Assembly: GCA_036794395.1 (NCBI GenBank)
Contig: DAIRGS010000058.1
Span: 1 to 27,692, forward strand
Reading direction: 5' to 3'
DNA: 27,692 bases
DNA from: DASXMX01 sp036794395
GTDB taxonomy: Bacteria > Planctomycetota > Phycisphaerae > Tepidisphaerales > Tepidisphaeraceae
Shown here: positions 1-8,460 of the stretch, piece after piece
Position numbering within the stretch: the stretch's first letter is position 1
Layout: each line of letters opens with the position of its first letter
Notes under the pieces: model-generated
Told to the model about the DNA's origin: nothing
Seen by the model: only the letters and a program-made list of their open reading frames with translations
Databases searched by the model: none
Program-made: the position numbers and the translations under genes

Positions 1-59
1 TCGTCGCCGCTGACCTGGTCGGAGCCGAAGAAGATGCGGTCCTGGTTGCGGATGATGAG
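1..59 (-). pseudogene. Fragment of a second amidohydrolase (C-terminal part, enters from window edge)
   Basis: On the minus strand these bases encode LIIRNQDRIFFGSDQVSGDD, almost identical to residues 246-265 of the intact amidohydrolase at 1573-2586, including the metal-binding FGSD. The DNA matches 1796-1850 at roughly nine bases in ten. The upstream (N-terminal) part expected beyond base 59 is absent, because a WD40 gene occupies that place. The stop codon of the WD40 gene (60-62) is in the same frame and directly abuts the fragment. This is therefore probably the tail of a tandem paralogue whose front half was lost or displaced. The rest lies outside the window, so a downstream internal start cannot be excluded. 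Confidence 0.7.
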
Positions 60-1460
60 CTAGTCGCCGCGTTTCTTGCGTTTCCGAGCCGAGCCCACGG
101 GTGGCGAGTCGTTGCCTGCCGGCTCGGACCGCGCTGCTGGTCTGGCCGGCGCGATCTGGGGAACGTCGTACACGTGCACTCCACCCCACCCGTCGGCGAC
201 GGCCAACTGTTTGCCGTTCGGAGATAGCGCTATCGGAGGCCAGTTGTACACCCCCTTTTTTTCCACGAATTTCTCCCCGGGCAACTTCAGAATCGCTTGC
301 CGGCGATGCGCCGCGACATCCCAAATGGCAATGGCTAGCTCGTGCGATTCCTTCCCCACCGACGCGATTGCCAGCGACTTGGCGTCGGCGCTGAGCGAAC
401 TTGCGAACGACACAGGTTCTTCTGGTGTCGCCGATCCGCCAACCGCTTTTGGCACGCTTTTCGGAGGAGGCAACTTGGCAGGGCTGGGTTCCGGCGCTTC
501 GGACCGGCTATTCAAGTCGAACTTCTCCTTGCGCTCGCCCGTCGCCGCATCCAGGAACTCGAACTCAGTGCGGTTCCGCAGGAGCAGGGATCTGCCGTCC
601 GCCACCCAGAGGAATTGGAACTGGGTTCCCTCTCCAGAATACGAGAGGTAGCGACCGTCTTTGACCATCTGGCTGAGGCCCTTCTGGTCTGAGGATATCT
701 TTAACGTGGGAGCATCCTTGCCGGTCTCCAGCGCGTAAACATTGAGCTTGTTCCCCACGACAGCGGCTAGCTTCGTTCCGTCCGGCGAGAACGCGAGATT
801 GCTCACTTCAGAATTGTGGAAATCCGTCGTCGCGCTCGGGTTGGATTGGAACTCGGCCTCAACGCCCGGCATGCGCCACTTCATTTTCCGCGCCTTCAGG
901 TCCCAGACGGCGATGCTGCCGAATCGAGATTTGGCGCCACCGACTCGAGGCTGGCCGATGGGCGGCCGTTTGATATTTCCTGAATTATATTCGTTGAAGG
1001 CGACCGCCAGGTAGGCACTGTCCGGAGACAGGGCTCCCGCGGTGCATGCCACCTTGAGTTCGTCCCAGAGGGAGGGTAGCGCTTTGCCCGTGGCGCCGTC
1101 CCAAACATATATGTGCGCACCCGGGCAGATCACCTCCCCGCCGTCACCGGTAACCCAGGCGCGCGGTAGGCCTGCCCCCGGGCAGAAGGAGATCTGCTGT
1201 TTTTTGGCCACGTCCCAGATGACCCAGGAGGCCCACTGGTTGATCTTGGTTGGGTCCGAAGGGTCCTGAGCGAGACCTCCATTCACCAGGAGGCGAGAAC
1301 TGTCCGCCGTGAATTGCAACGAGTTGACGGGCCGGAATTTGTTCGCGTCGGTGAAGACCCCAAAGACGGCGACTTCCTTGATTTCATCTGCGGCGGACTT
1401 CCCGACGAACAGGCACCCCAATAGACTCGCCAAGAACCCGAGGAATTTGCAGTTCTTCAT
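60..1460 (-). CDS. Secreted WD40-repeat beta-propeller protein
   Basis: A 466-residue protein. The start at 1460 is chosen because GGGAGG lies six bases upstream and the protein then begins with a signal peptide (MKNCKFLGFLASLLGCLFVG, followed by KSAADE). The reading frame stays open to 1805, but that extension is antisense to the amidohydrolase and has no domain. Seven blade-like units are recognisable by VIWDVAKK, YVWDGATGK, AVWDLKAR, NVYALETGK, FLDAATGE, AIWDVAAH and HVYDVPQ, which suggests a seven-bladed propeller. A Pro/Ala/Ser-rich linker and a basic tail (RKRKKRGD) end the protein. WD40 propellers are scaffolds for protein contacts; no catalytic residues are seen and the partner is unknown. 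The gene lies between an amidohydrolase fragment and the intact amidohydrolase, all on the same strand. Confidence 0.85.
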   Translation of the reverse strand: MKNCKFLGFLASLLGCLFVGKSAADEIKEVAVFGVFTDANKFRPVNSLQFTADSSRLLVNGGLAQDPSDPTKINQWASWVIWDVAKKQQISFCPGAGLPRAWVTGDGGEVICPGAHIYVWDGATGKALPSLWDELKVACTAGALSPDSAYLAVAFNEYNSGNIKRPPIGQPRVGGAKSRFGSIAVWDLKARKMKWRMPGVEAEFQSNPSATTDFHNSEVSNLAFSPDGTKLAAVVGNKLNVYALETGKDAPTLKISSDQKGLSQMVKDGRYLSYSGEGTQFQFLWVADGRSLLLRNRTEFEFLDAATGERKEKFDLNSRSEAPEPSPAKLPPPKSVPKAVGGSATPEEPVSFASSLSADAKSLAIASVGKESHELAIAIWDVAAHRRQAILKLPGEKFVEKKGVYNWPPIALSPNGKQLAVADGWGGVHVYDVPQIAPARPAARSEPAGNDSPPVGSARKRKKRGD

Positions 1461-1572
1461 GCCAACCCTCCCAAATATTTTACCAAGACAAGAATCGTTT
1501 TCTAGAAAAATCTGAAAAATGTCCGAAGAGTTTGGTCTTAGGCTCTTACGATCCAGGTTTATGGGAACATCA

Positions 1573-2586
1573 TCATCCCCACCCGCCGAACGACATCCCG
1601 ATCTTCGCGAGGAACTGGACGGCATTGTCGTGATAGAGCTTTTGCAGCACGTCATCGGGCAGGGCCAGCCCGCGGATGGGGGGTTGGTGGTCGGGCGGCA
1701 GGTCGGGGTCGAGGATGGGATTGGGGCCGATGGAGGCTGTTTCCCAGAGTTTGCGGTGGACCCAGAAGCGGCTGGCGAGGAAGTCGAAGCCGCGATCGTC
1801 GCCACTCACCTGGTCCGAGCCAAAGATGATGCGGTCCTGGTTGCGAATGAAAAACTCGCGAGCCGCGTCGCGGCGGGCGCTGATCTCGCGGGCGATCCAG
1901 CGCGTGGCGCTGCAATCCAGCATCAGGCGCGGGTAGCGATCAAGCATGGATTGGAGGCGGGGGAGGTTCTCGGGGTTGCCGCCCATGTGAGCGCCGACCC
2001 AGGGGACGGTGGGGTATTCGTTGAGCAGGTCTTCCCACATCCGATAATGTTTTTCGCGTGAGCCGTACTTATTGGTGTCTATATATTTGCCGGCGTACCA
2101 GGTGTCGGGGTCGCCGATGTGGGTCATGATCGCCATTTTGTGATCGACGGCGAACTGAAACATGGGGCGGAAGGCGGGGTCGTCAAGTGGTTTGCCGCGC
2201 ATGAGCATTGTGCCGGGGGCGGCGTGGAACTTCATCATCCGGCTGCCGAGGTTGTAAAACCCATCGAGCCGCCGAAGCCAGTCATCCACCCAATTGACCG
2301 CCTCGTCGCGAAACTTGGGAACGGCAATGAACTGCACCCGGCCGGTGTAATCGCGGAGCAGCGGCACCACTTCTTCCAACTGCGACATGCTCAGAAAGCA
2401 GTCGATGCCATAATGCTTCGCCGCTTCGAACCATGCCTCGGCATGGCGGCGGTTGAGCAGGTGGCAATGGAAATCGATCACGATGCCGTTGACCTTGGGC
2501 CGGGGGATGGGCCGGCGGAAATCGACGCCGGTGCGGTTGTAGTCGGGGAGTTTTGCGACCTCGGGGCTCTGCGTTTGAGTGCTCAT
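1573..2586 (-). CDS. Amidohydrolase family 2 (TIM-barrel metal-dependent hydrolase)
   Basis: A 337-residue protein of the Amidohydro_2 (PF04909) type. Visible metal/active-site motifs are H40-C-H42 on strand 1 (DFHCH), K119-F-H121, H156 (MTHIGDP), H200 (GAHMGGNPE) and D258 (IIFGSD). Family members hydrolyse or decarboxylate small ring or carboxylic substrates in the cytoplasm; the substrate here cannot be told from sequence. No signal peptide is present. The start at 2586 has an AGGAAAG ribosome site a few bases upstream. The length is normal for the family. The first 59 bases of the window carry part of a close paralogue, so this gene probably belonged to a tandem pair. Confidence 0.93.
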   Translation of the reverse strand: MSTQTQSPEVAKLPDYNRTGVDFRRPIPRPKVNGIVIDFHCHLLNRRHAEAWFEAAKHYGIDCFLSMSQLEEVVPLLRDYTGRVQFIAVPKFRDEAVNWVDDWLRRLDGFYNLGSRMMKFHAAPGTMLMRGKPLDDPAFRPMFQFAVDHKMAIMTHIGDPDTWYAGKYIDTNKYGSREKHYRMWEDLLNEYPTVPWVGAHMGGNPENLPRLQSMLDRYPRLMLDCSATRWIAREISARRDAAREFFIRNQDRIIFGSDQVSGDDRGFDFLASRFWVHRKLWETASIGPNPILDPDLPPDHQPPIRGLALPDDVLQKLYHDNAVQFLAKIGMSFGGWG

Positions 2587-2909
2587 CTTCTTTCCTGCCG
2601 ACCACTTGGGTTCTGAAACGTGCCTTTAGCGCGCGACGGCGCCCGATAGTAGAGGGGCTGGCGGGGCGAGACCAATGTTTTCTCCGATCGAAGCGACTCC
2701 AGAGGCCCGCGCCTCAAGTCGAGCGTAGATGACAACGCCCTCATCGGCGTCGGCAAACGTTTATTTTCACGTCAGGCTGCGTAAACCGCACGGTCTATCC
2801 CACACGTTGATGTTGCGACACACCTTGCCGAATTGGAAACCATTCCTGTCCGACTCGCACCGGTTGGACAAGCAAACGCACCGTGTAACTAGAGGAGAGG
2901 ACCACCGCA
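2587..2909. other. Intergenic region between divergent genes
   Basis: This 323-base gap separates the divergent amidohydrolase (minus) and the large secreted protein (plus), so promoters for both should lie here. A GAGGAG ribosome site near 2892-2897 precedes the plus gene. I could not single out a convincing -35/-10 pair, and no repeat or RNA gene was recognised. Confidence 0.5.
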
Positions 2910-5900
2910 ATGAATACGCCGCGTCGATCGTCGTCGAAATCCAGGATCGCCCGCACGCCTGCCACGCGCAAGATCGCGCAGCGGCAATTCAGCTTGCCGG
3001 AGTTGCTGGAAGCACGAACGATGCTTTCGGCTTACACAGTCAACAGCACGTTGGATGACGGGTCGGTCGAACACACGCTTCGATATGCGGTTGCGCAAGT
3101 CAACGCCGGCTTTTTCGACGAAATTGACTTCCAGTTCGCTTCGGCCGGAACCATCACGCTGGATTCTTCGCTTACGGTCACTCAGCCAGTATTAATCAAC
3201 GGAACGAAGGACGCATCCAAGAATGCGCTGGTGACTCTTGACGGCGGGTTCACAACCGACAGCGCCTTGGTGATTAACGCCGCGGGGGTCACGGTAAAGA
3301 ACCTGGCCATCACCAACTTCTCTGACGCCGGCATCGTCCTCAAACAGGGCGGCGGGGATACACTTGAGGGCAACTACGTCGGGCTCGATTACACCGGAAC
3401 GGTTGCCAACGGAAACCTCACCGGTGTTTCCATCCTTAGCGACAACAATAGGGTCGTCGGGAACATTATTTCCGGAAACTACATCGGCGTTGAAGTCGCC
3501 GGAACCGGGAATACGCTGCAAGGCAACTACATCGGTACCGATGTGACGGGCACGATTGCCCTGGGCAACGGTAACATGGGCGTGCTGGTGGATAGCGCCA
3601 ACAACACCCTGATCGGTGGCGCGACCAGCGATCTGCGTAACATCATTTCCGGCAACAACCGCGAAGGCGTGGTCTTCACCAACGACGTTACCGGGCCCAA
3701 TTCCCTTGAAGACAACTACATTGGCGTCGACGTCACCGGGCTTCAGCCGCTGGGCAACGGCGCGGCCGGCATAAATGTGGGCACGTTCGATCGCTTGCCG
3801 GTTTCAAACCTGGTCATTGCGAACAACGTGATCTCGGCGAATAACGGCAACGGCATTTATCTCTGGACCAGCACGTCGGCCACGGTTCAAGGCAACTGGA
3901 TCGGCACCGACGGCACCGGTCATGCCGGCCCGTACGATGTAGACAATGGATACCTGTTCCAGAACTTCGGTGACGGCATTCTGCTGGCGGCGCGTTCCAC
4001 CGGCAACCTCATCGGGGGCGCCGGTGCGGCGCAGAACATCATTTCCGGGAACTCTGGCAGCAGTATCACCTCGAACAGCGGTCTGGGGACGATCAACACC
4101 GTGCAGGGGAACTTGCTGGGCCTGGATATCGATCATGCGGCCGACGGCAACTCCGGAAACGGCATCACCGTTCACACCGGCGAACTCGATGTCACCGGCA
4201 ACACAATGGCGGCCAATCTGGGCGATGGCATTGTGCTCGACAAAGACGGCGGGTTTGGCGTGCTGAAGGGCAACTTCATCGGCACCGACTCGCTTCACGC
4301 TCGGGGCCTCGGCAACGCGTCCGATGGCGTGCTGATCTACGGCAGCAACAACGTCATCGGCGGACCCAACCCGTGCGACGGCAACGTCATCGCGTACAAC
4401 GCGACGGCGGGCGTCGACGTTTATTCGGGACAGAACAACACAATTCGCGGTAACTCAATTTTTTCCAACGCGCTGCTGGGCATCGGGCTCGGCTCCGAGG
4501 GCGTTGTGCTTCCCAACAACAGTCCGCCAGCCAATCCGATGGACCCCACGCTTCTGGCGCCCAACTTGAGCCAGAACTATCCTTTAATTAGCTCCGTGAG
4601 CGGCACGACTTCCGACGTCATGACCGTGACCGGGACCATGCACGGCACCCCCGGGAAGACGTACGTTCTCGACTTCTACACCAACACCGATAAGGACGGC
4701 AGTGAATTCGGCGAGGGCGAGACGTACATCGGCTCGATCACGACGGATCCGGCTGACGTCAACGGCGACGTCCCATTCAGCCATGCTTTCCCGAACGTTC
4801 TGGCCGGTCAAAAGTACTGGAGCGCGACGGCGACCGACGATGTCGGCAATACGTCTGAATTCTCGATGGACGTGACGTCAGCCATTACCGCGCCGCAGAA
4901 AGCCAGCACCGGAACGATCCTCAGCAGCTCGCTGAACCCGTCTGTGTTCGGCCAGAGCGTTACGCTCACTTCCACCGTCACGCCCAATGGCGGCACCGCG
5001 CCGCTCATGGGCACGATCAGCTTCATCGTGAACAACACTGTGATAAAAGTTGTGACGCTCGATGGGACAAGCAACTCGGCCACCTGGGTTGTGTCCTTCA
5101 TGGGCGGCGATACGCCGGTGACGGCCGTGTACAGCGGCGACGCGAATTACACCGGCAGCCAGAACATGCTGACCCAGACCGTCGGCCGGGCCGGCAGCTT
5201 GACGAGTGTGGTTTCTTCGCTGAATCCGTCGACGTACGGTCAGTCCGTGAAGTTCACGGCGACGGTTCTGGGCCAGGCCGGTAACGGCGTGGTTCCCACC
5301 GGCAGCGTGACCTTCATGGATAACGGTAATCCAATCGGCACTGTCGGATTGGATTCGACAGGTCAAGCCAGCCTCTCGACCGCCGGCTTGACGGTTGGAT
5401 CGCACTCGATCACCGCCATGTACAACCCAGACAGCAATTATGCCGGCAGCGTCGGCGGCCTAACTCAGACCGTGAACGCCGCCGCCGGCACGATCAGCGG
5501 GCATACCTACTTCGACGTGACCGGCAACGGCCTCACGGTCGATGACCGGTTAATGGGCGGCATCACCGTGAAGCTGTTCCAGGACAAGAACGGCAACGGC
5601 ACCCTCGACGCCGGCGACGGAGCGGCCATCAAGACCTTCGTCAGCGACAACAGCGGCGCTTACACCTTTGGCGGCATCCTGCCCGGCAAGTATTTCGTGC
5701 AGGAAGTGACGCCTTCGGGTTATGTCCGCACCGCCCCGGCCAACAGCACCTATTACACGGACGTGATGACCAGCGGTCTTGTCATCGCCAGCAATGACTT
5801 TGACAACTACCAGACCGGCTGCTGCTGCAACTCGCTGACCGGCGTGAAGTACGTTATCAACGGCAAATACACCTACACCGACCTTCGCGGGCACGTCCAC

Positions 5901-6224
5901 CAGGGCGATACCGTGCAGGTGCAGTTCACGGTCCTCAGTGGGCATACCGACCTGCTCTCGCTGGTCAGCTACACGGCTCCGGGTTCGTCCTTCAACGCGA
6001 ACACGGCCAGCCAGCAGCAGATTTCCCAAGTGGCCACCGGGACCTTCGGCCCCGGCTACCACACGTTGACCGTGGTTGTCCCACGCTGCTACTTCCAGAT
6101 TGACTTCGTGTGCGGCGCGGTCATCGATCACTTTGGTCCGGCGGGCAGCAACATCTTCTACAGCGCCCAGGACCGTTTGATCTCCGCGGATAACGGCGGA
6201 TATGTTCCCCCGCCCGCTCACTAA
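2910..6224 (+). CDS. Large secreted beta-helix / Ig-like / SdrD-B-like surface protein
   Basis: A 1104-residue protein with a GAGGAG site before the ATG. Residues 1-41 form a basic lead followed by LPELLEARTMLSA, a variant of the planctomycete 'LEPR-XLL' region found at the start of exported proteins. Residues ~55-540 are a right-handed parallel beta-helix with repeated G-N-x-I-x-G-N-x-I-G-x-D turns (NosD/periplasmic copper-binding style). A ~100-residue linker ending in SATATDDVGNTSEFS follows. Two bacterial Ig-like domains (SLNPSVFGQSVTLTSTV from ~667; SLNPSTYGQSVKFTATV from ~762) come next, then an SdrD_B/Cna-B-like domain (~860-960; DKNGNGTLDAGDG looks calcium-binding). A Cys-rich C-terminal region (CCCNSL near 971) ends it. 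The likely role is adhesion, matrix or polysaccharide contact outside the cell. The gene appears monocistronic. Confidence 0.9.
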   Translation: MNTPRRSSSKSRIARTPATRKIAQRQFSLPELLEARTMLSAYTVNSTLDDGSVEHTLRYAVAQVNAGFFDEIDFQFASAGTITLDSSLTVTQPVLINGTKDASKNALVTLDGGFTTDSALVINAAGVTVKNLAITNFSDAGIVLKQGGGDTLEGNYVGLDYTGTVANGNLTGVSILSDNNRVVGNIISGNYIGVEVAGTGNTLQGNYIGTDVTGTIALGNGNMGVLVDSANNTLIGGATSDLRNIISGNNREGVVFTNDVTGPNSLEDNYIGVDVTGLQPLGNGAAGINVGTFDRLPVSNLVIANNVISANNGNGIYLWTSTSATVQGNWIGTDGTGHAGPYDVDNGYLFQNFGDGILLAARSTGNLIGGAGAAQNIISGNSGSSITSNSGLGTINTVQGNLLGLDIDHAADGNSGNGITVHTGELDVTGNTMAANLGDGIVLDKDGGFGVLKGNFIGTDSLHARGLGNASDGVLIYGSNNVIGGPNPCDGNVIAYNATAGVDVYSGQNNTIRGNSIFSNALLGIGLGSEGVVLPNNSPPANPMDPTLLAPNLSQNYPLISSVSGTTSDVMTVTGTMHGTPGKTYVLDFYTNTDKDGSEFGEGETYIGSITTDPADVNGDVPFSHAFPNVLAGQKYWSATATDDVGNTSEFSMDVTSAITAPQKASTGTILSSSLNPSVFGQSVTLTSTVTPNGGTAPLMGTISFIVNNTVIKVVTLDGTSNSATWVVSFMGGDTPVTAVYSGDANYTGSQNMLTQTVGRAGSLTSVVSSLNPSTYGQSVKFTATVLGQAGNGVVPTGSVTFMDNGNPIGTVGLDSTGQASLSTAGLTVGSHSITAMYNPDSNYAGSVGGLTQTVNAAAGTISGHTYFDVTGNGLTVDDRLMGGITVKLFQDKNGNGTLDAGDGAAIKTFVSDNSGAYTFGGILPGKYFVQEVTPSGYVRTAPANSTYYTDVMTSGLVIASNDFDNYQTGCCCNSLTGVKYVINGKYTYTDLRGHVHQGDTVQVQFTVLSGHTDLLSLVSYTAPGSSFNANTASQQQISQVATGTFGPGYHTLTVVVPRCYFQIDFVCGAVIDHFGPAGSNIFYSAQDRLISADNGGYVPPPAH

Positions 6225-6261
6225 TTGATTGCGGCTCGCCGCGTGATCAACGAATGAACGC

Positions 6262-6308
6262 TCCGCCCCGGAAGCCTGGCAACAGGTCTCCGGGGCGGAT
6301 GTGTTTTT
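6262..6308 (+). terminator. Rho-independent terminator of the large surface-protein gene
   Basis: A perfect 11-bp stem (TCCGCCCCGGA at 6262-6272 with TCCGGGGCGGA at 6289-6299) is extended inside by CCTG/CAGG around a GCAA loop and followed by GTGTTTTT. It lies 38 bases after the stop codon. Confidence 0.85.
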
Positions 6309-6328
6309 GGGATCAGTGGCACACCCTG

Positions 6329-6425
6329 AATTCATGATTCACCGCGGAGACGCAGCCTTCGGCTCGACTCGACCGAGCTCGTCGCCGGCTGAGGCTCAGG
6401 CTCGAAGAGAGATCGCGGAGAAAAC
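6329..6425 (-). repeat. Degenerate copy of the 'CACCGC-GAG' inverted repeat, with an inserted hairpin
   Basis: The sequence from TTCATGATTCACCGCGGAG to GATCGCGGAGAAAAC matches the reverse complement of the dispersed repeat at 22548-22667. Here the middle is replaced by a 52-base GC-rich palindromic module (6356-6407) that begins CCTTCGG and ends GGCTCGAAG. The stretch is non-coding; small open frames across it are not conserved-looking. Confidence 0.65.
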
Positions 6426-6519
6426 CTGAAGGAATACCGTCTGTAAGCTACGCTAGGCGTGTGACAAAAATGCTCTTTGACTTGGCACCCAAATAACCGT
6501 GCACGATTCCGCTTCGTGG

Positions 6520-6671
6520 CATGGGCTTCCAGCCCATGATTGAGGGAGCTGACTATCGACGCCGGGTCCGATCTGGGAAAACCAAGTTTCGACCGTTGGA
6601 CAACCTTCTGAATTTTCCGGAAGAAAATGCTCGGTTCGGTGCGTTGGTTTTCCCACAACTCACCCGTCGCC
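6520..6671 (+). repeat. MITE-like repeat, copy 1 (hairpin plus inverted-end element)
   Basis: It starts with a compact hairpin CATGGGCTTCCAGCCCATG (6520-6538), then a ~40-base linker. A ~100-base element bounded by TCTGGGAAAACCA and TGGTTTTCCCACAACTCACC follows. The same module order occurs inverted at 6996-7245. The right-hand hairpin is missing or degraded; the sequence runs directly into a truncated coding fragment at about 6700. Confidence 0.75.
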
Positions 6672-6705
6672 CACCCGAAACTTCCCCCCCGATGGGAAAC
6701 AGCCC

Positions 6706-6950
6706 GCGCCGAGATGCGCCTCACGCAGGTGGGGATGCTCCTCGCAGCGTACAAGGCCGATCACAATAGCTACCCGGCATCCCTAGACGAACTGGCCGGC
6801 ACCGGCGGCAAACCTCTTCCGCTCGACAATTTCACCGACCGCCTGCTGGGCTACCACCGCAATGGCAATGGCTACACCCTCTACAGCCTCGGCCAGAACC
6901 TGACCGATGAGGGCGGCGGTGGGAGCAATATCACTCTCACCATCAAATGA
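6706..6950 (+). pseudogene. C-terminal remnant of a pseudopilin-like (T2SS G-style) protein
   Basis: The encoded segment runs RAEMRLTQVGMLLAAYK, then ADHNSYPASLDEL, PLDNFTDRLLGYHRNGNGY, TLYSLGQNLTDEGGGG and ends ITLTIK. The pattern (helix, 'YPxSLDEL', 'Pxd.ftg..l.Y....gy.lyS.G.n..DdgG') is the usual C-terminal end of planctomycete proteins resembling type II secretion pseudopilins. The N-terminal part with the transmembrane helix is missing. Upstream bases in the open frame (from 6627) are repeat DNA and encode no domain. It is most likely a gene end stranded when the upstream repeat inserted or recombined. Confidence 0.6.
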
Positions 6951-6995
6951 CGCTGAAACAACCGCACGCGATTCTATGGCATTGCATTTAAGTGG

Positions 6996-7245
6996 CACGG
7001 CCTTCCCCTTCGGGTCTGAGCCTCAGGGTCGAAGACAGGCCGTGATCGGGGTAACCGCGGGTCTGGCGGCGGGTGAGATGTGGGAAAACCAACGTCCTTG
7101 ACGGAGCATTTCCTTCCCGCGAATTAAAGGGTTGTCCTTGTGTCGAAACGTGGTTTTCCCACATCTCACCCGTCGCCGGGAATCGTCCCCCTCGTCCATG
7201 GGCTGTCTTCGACCCTGAGGCTCAGACCCGAAGGGGAAGCCCATG
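6996..7245. repeat. MITE-like composite palindrome, copy 2 (complete)
   Basis: About 250 bp, symmetric about its middle. The outer parts are two 49-nt hairpins (6996-7044 and 7197-7245), inverted relative to each other. The inner element has perfect 20-bp terminal inverted repeats, ggtgagatgtgggaaaacca at 7072-7091 and its complement at 7151-7170. The hairpin stems differ between arms (CACGGCC/GGCCGTG against CATGGGC/GCCCATG) but each remains self-complementary. Open frames through the element appear to be by-products. Confidence 0.85.
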
Positions 7246-7301
7246 CTACGAAAAAGCGATGACTTGGGCACGGTCATTTAAGATTCGACGACCGAGCGGC
7301 T

Positions 7302-8252
7302 TCATCGCATTGTTCGCTGCCTTCGCACCAGGTTCGTCGCAGCCTCTGCCCAGGTCGGGAATGCGAACGTAAAGCCGCTATCCAGCAATCTACCCGGCCA
7401 CACTCGCCGGCTTTTTAGAATCAACTCCGTTTCCGTTCGCATGAAGATCGCGCCCAGCTCCAGCATCCAATTGGATGCCGGCAGTCCGATGCGCACACCT
7501 GCGGCTTGACGCAATTCACGCATGAATTGCTCGTTGGGCAATGCTCCGGGCGCACAGAGATTCACGGGCCCATCCACATCCCGGCGATCGACCAACCACT
7601 TCACCGCATTAACAAAGTCCGTCTCGTGGATCCACGAGACAAATTGTTTGCCATCACCCGCGCGCCCCCCGAGGCCGCGCCGCACGAGGCCCATCAGGAC
7701 ATCGAAGATACCATCGGGGTCGGGGCTCATGGTCATGGCCGATCGCAACAACACTTTTCGTGTTGAAGAAGTTGCGGCGTCCATGGCCGCCTGCTCCCAC
7801 GCCCGCGCGACTTCGATGCTGAATCGCCACGTGTCCGGAACGCCCGGCTCTGACCCGCCAATGATGCCGGTGGCTTCATCGTTGGGCGCGTCAAATCGGT
7901 GCGAAAAGATCGTGGCGGTGCTCGCCTGAAGCCACAGGCCCGGCGGATGCTTTGCCTTGGCGATCGCTTCACCTATCGCGCGCGTTGATTGCACGCGCGA
8001 GTCCATGATCTCCCGGCGATTGGCCGCGTTGTACCGGCAATTGACGCTGCGCCCCGCGAGGTTGACAACAACGTCCGCACCGTCGATCTCCGTCGCCCAT
8101 TCTCCCAAGTGTCCGCCATCCCACTTCACCGTACGCCAGGGTCCGATACGGGGATGACGACTGAGCACAATGACTTCATGCCCTTCACCGGCGAAGGCCC
8201 GGCCAAGGATCGCTCCCACCTGCCCACTGCCGCCGGGAATCACGATTCGCAT
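7302..8252 (-). CDS. TIGR01777-family NAD(P)-binding epimerase-like protein (SDR superfamily)
   Basis: A 316-residue protein from the preferred ATG at 8252, which places the Rossmann motif at the very N-terminus (MRIVIPGGSGQVG), as in the family. An upstream ATG at 8300 (or TTG at 8303) would add a short tail; neither start has a clear ribosome site. Motifs seen are the GxxGxxG nucleotide loop, DVVVNLAGRSVNCRY (family signature), SRVQSTRAIGEAI, QASTATIFSH, SWIHETDFVNAV and a C-terminal DUF1731-like end (LPASNWMLELGAIFMRTETELILKSRRVWP, residues in that order). Relatives include YfcH and human SDR39U1; the substrate is unknown. It is cytoplasmic and divergent from the oxidoreductase operon at 8461. 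Confidence 0.88.
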   Translation of the reverse strand: MRIVIPGGSGQVGAILGRAFAGEGHEVIVLSRHPRIGPWRTVKWDGGHLGEWATEIDGADVVVNLAGRSVNCRYNAANRREIMDSRVQSTRAIGEAIAKAKHPPGLWLQASTATIFSHRFDAPNDEATGIIGGSEPGVPDTWRFSIEVARAWEQAAMDAATSSTRKVLLRSAMTMSPDPDGIFDVLMGLVRRGLGGRAGDGKQFVSWIHETDFVNAVKWLVDRRDVDGPVNLCAPGALPNEQFMRELRQAAGVRIGLPASNWMLELGAIFMRTETELILKSRRVWPGRLLDSGFTFAFPTWAEAATNLVRRQRTMR

Positions 8253-8460
8253 ATTTTGGACAGAATACCGCGGTAAGGTGTCATCGCCTCTTGAGTCCAT
8301 CAATATTCAACGCTTTTGAAAGACGACCGATCAATTACAAATCTGCGGCAGCACCTTCTGACGGACAACGATTTTCGGGTCGTTCAGTAGTGGGTTGCCC
8401 GCGGATGGTGCGTCCCCGGCGTCAGTTTGTAAGATGGCGACAGAGGAGTGTCATCCGCGC

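Noticed and set aside
1461..1805. N-terminal extension of the WD40 reading frame
   Set aside because: It is antisense to the end of the amidohydrolase, has low-complexity composition, and the strong ribosome site plus signal peptide place the start at 1460.
1519..2061. 180-codon plus-strand frame
   Set aside because: Antisense shadow of the amidohydrolase; no domain, and the opposite frame holds all catalytic motifs.
5550..6335. 261-codon minus-strand frame
   Set aside because: Antisense to the SdrD-like and C-terminal parts of the surface protein; composition mirrors its GC codon bias, and it crosses the terminator.
6453..7372. Several small frames sharing VETWFS-like words
   Set aside because: The shared words come from the repeated DNA element, in both orientations; no ribosome sites or domains.
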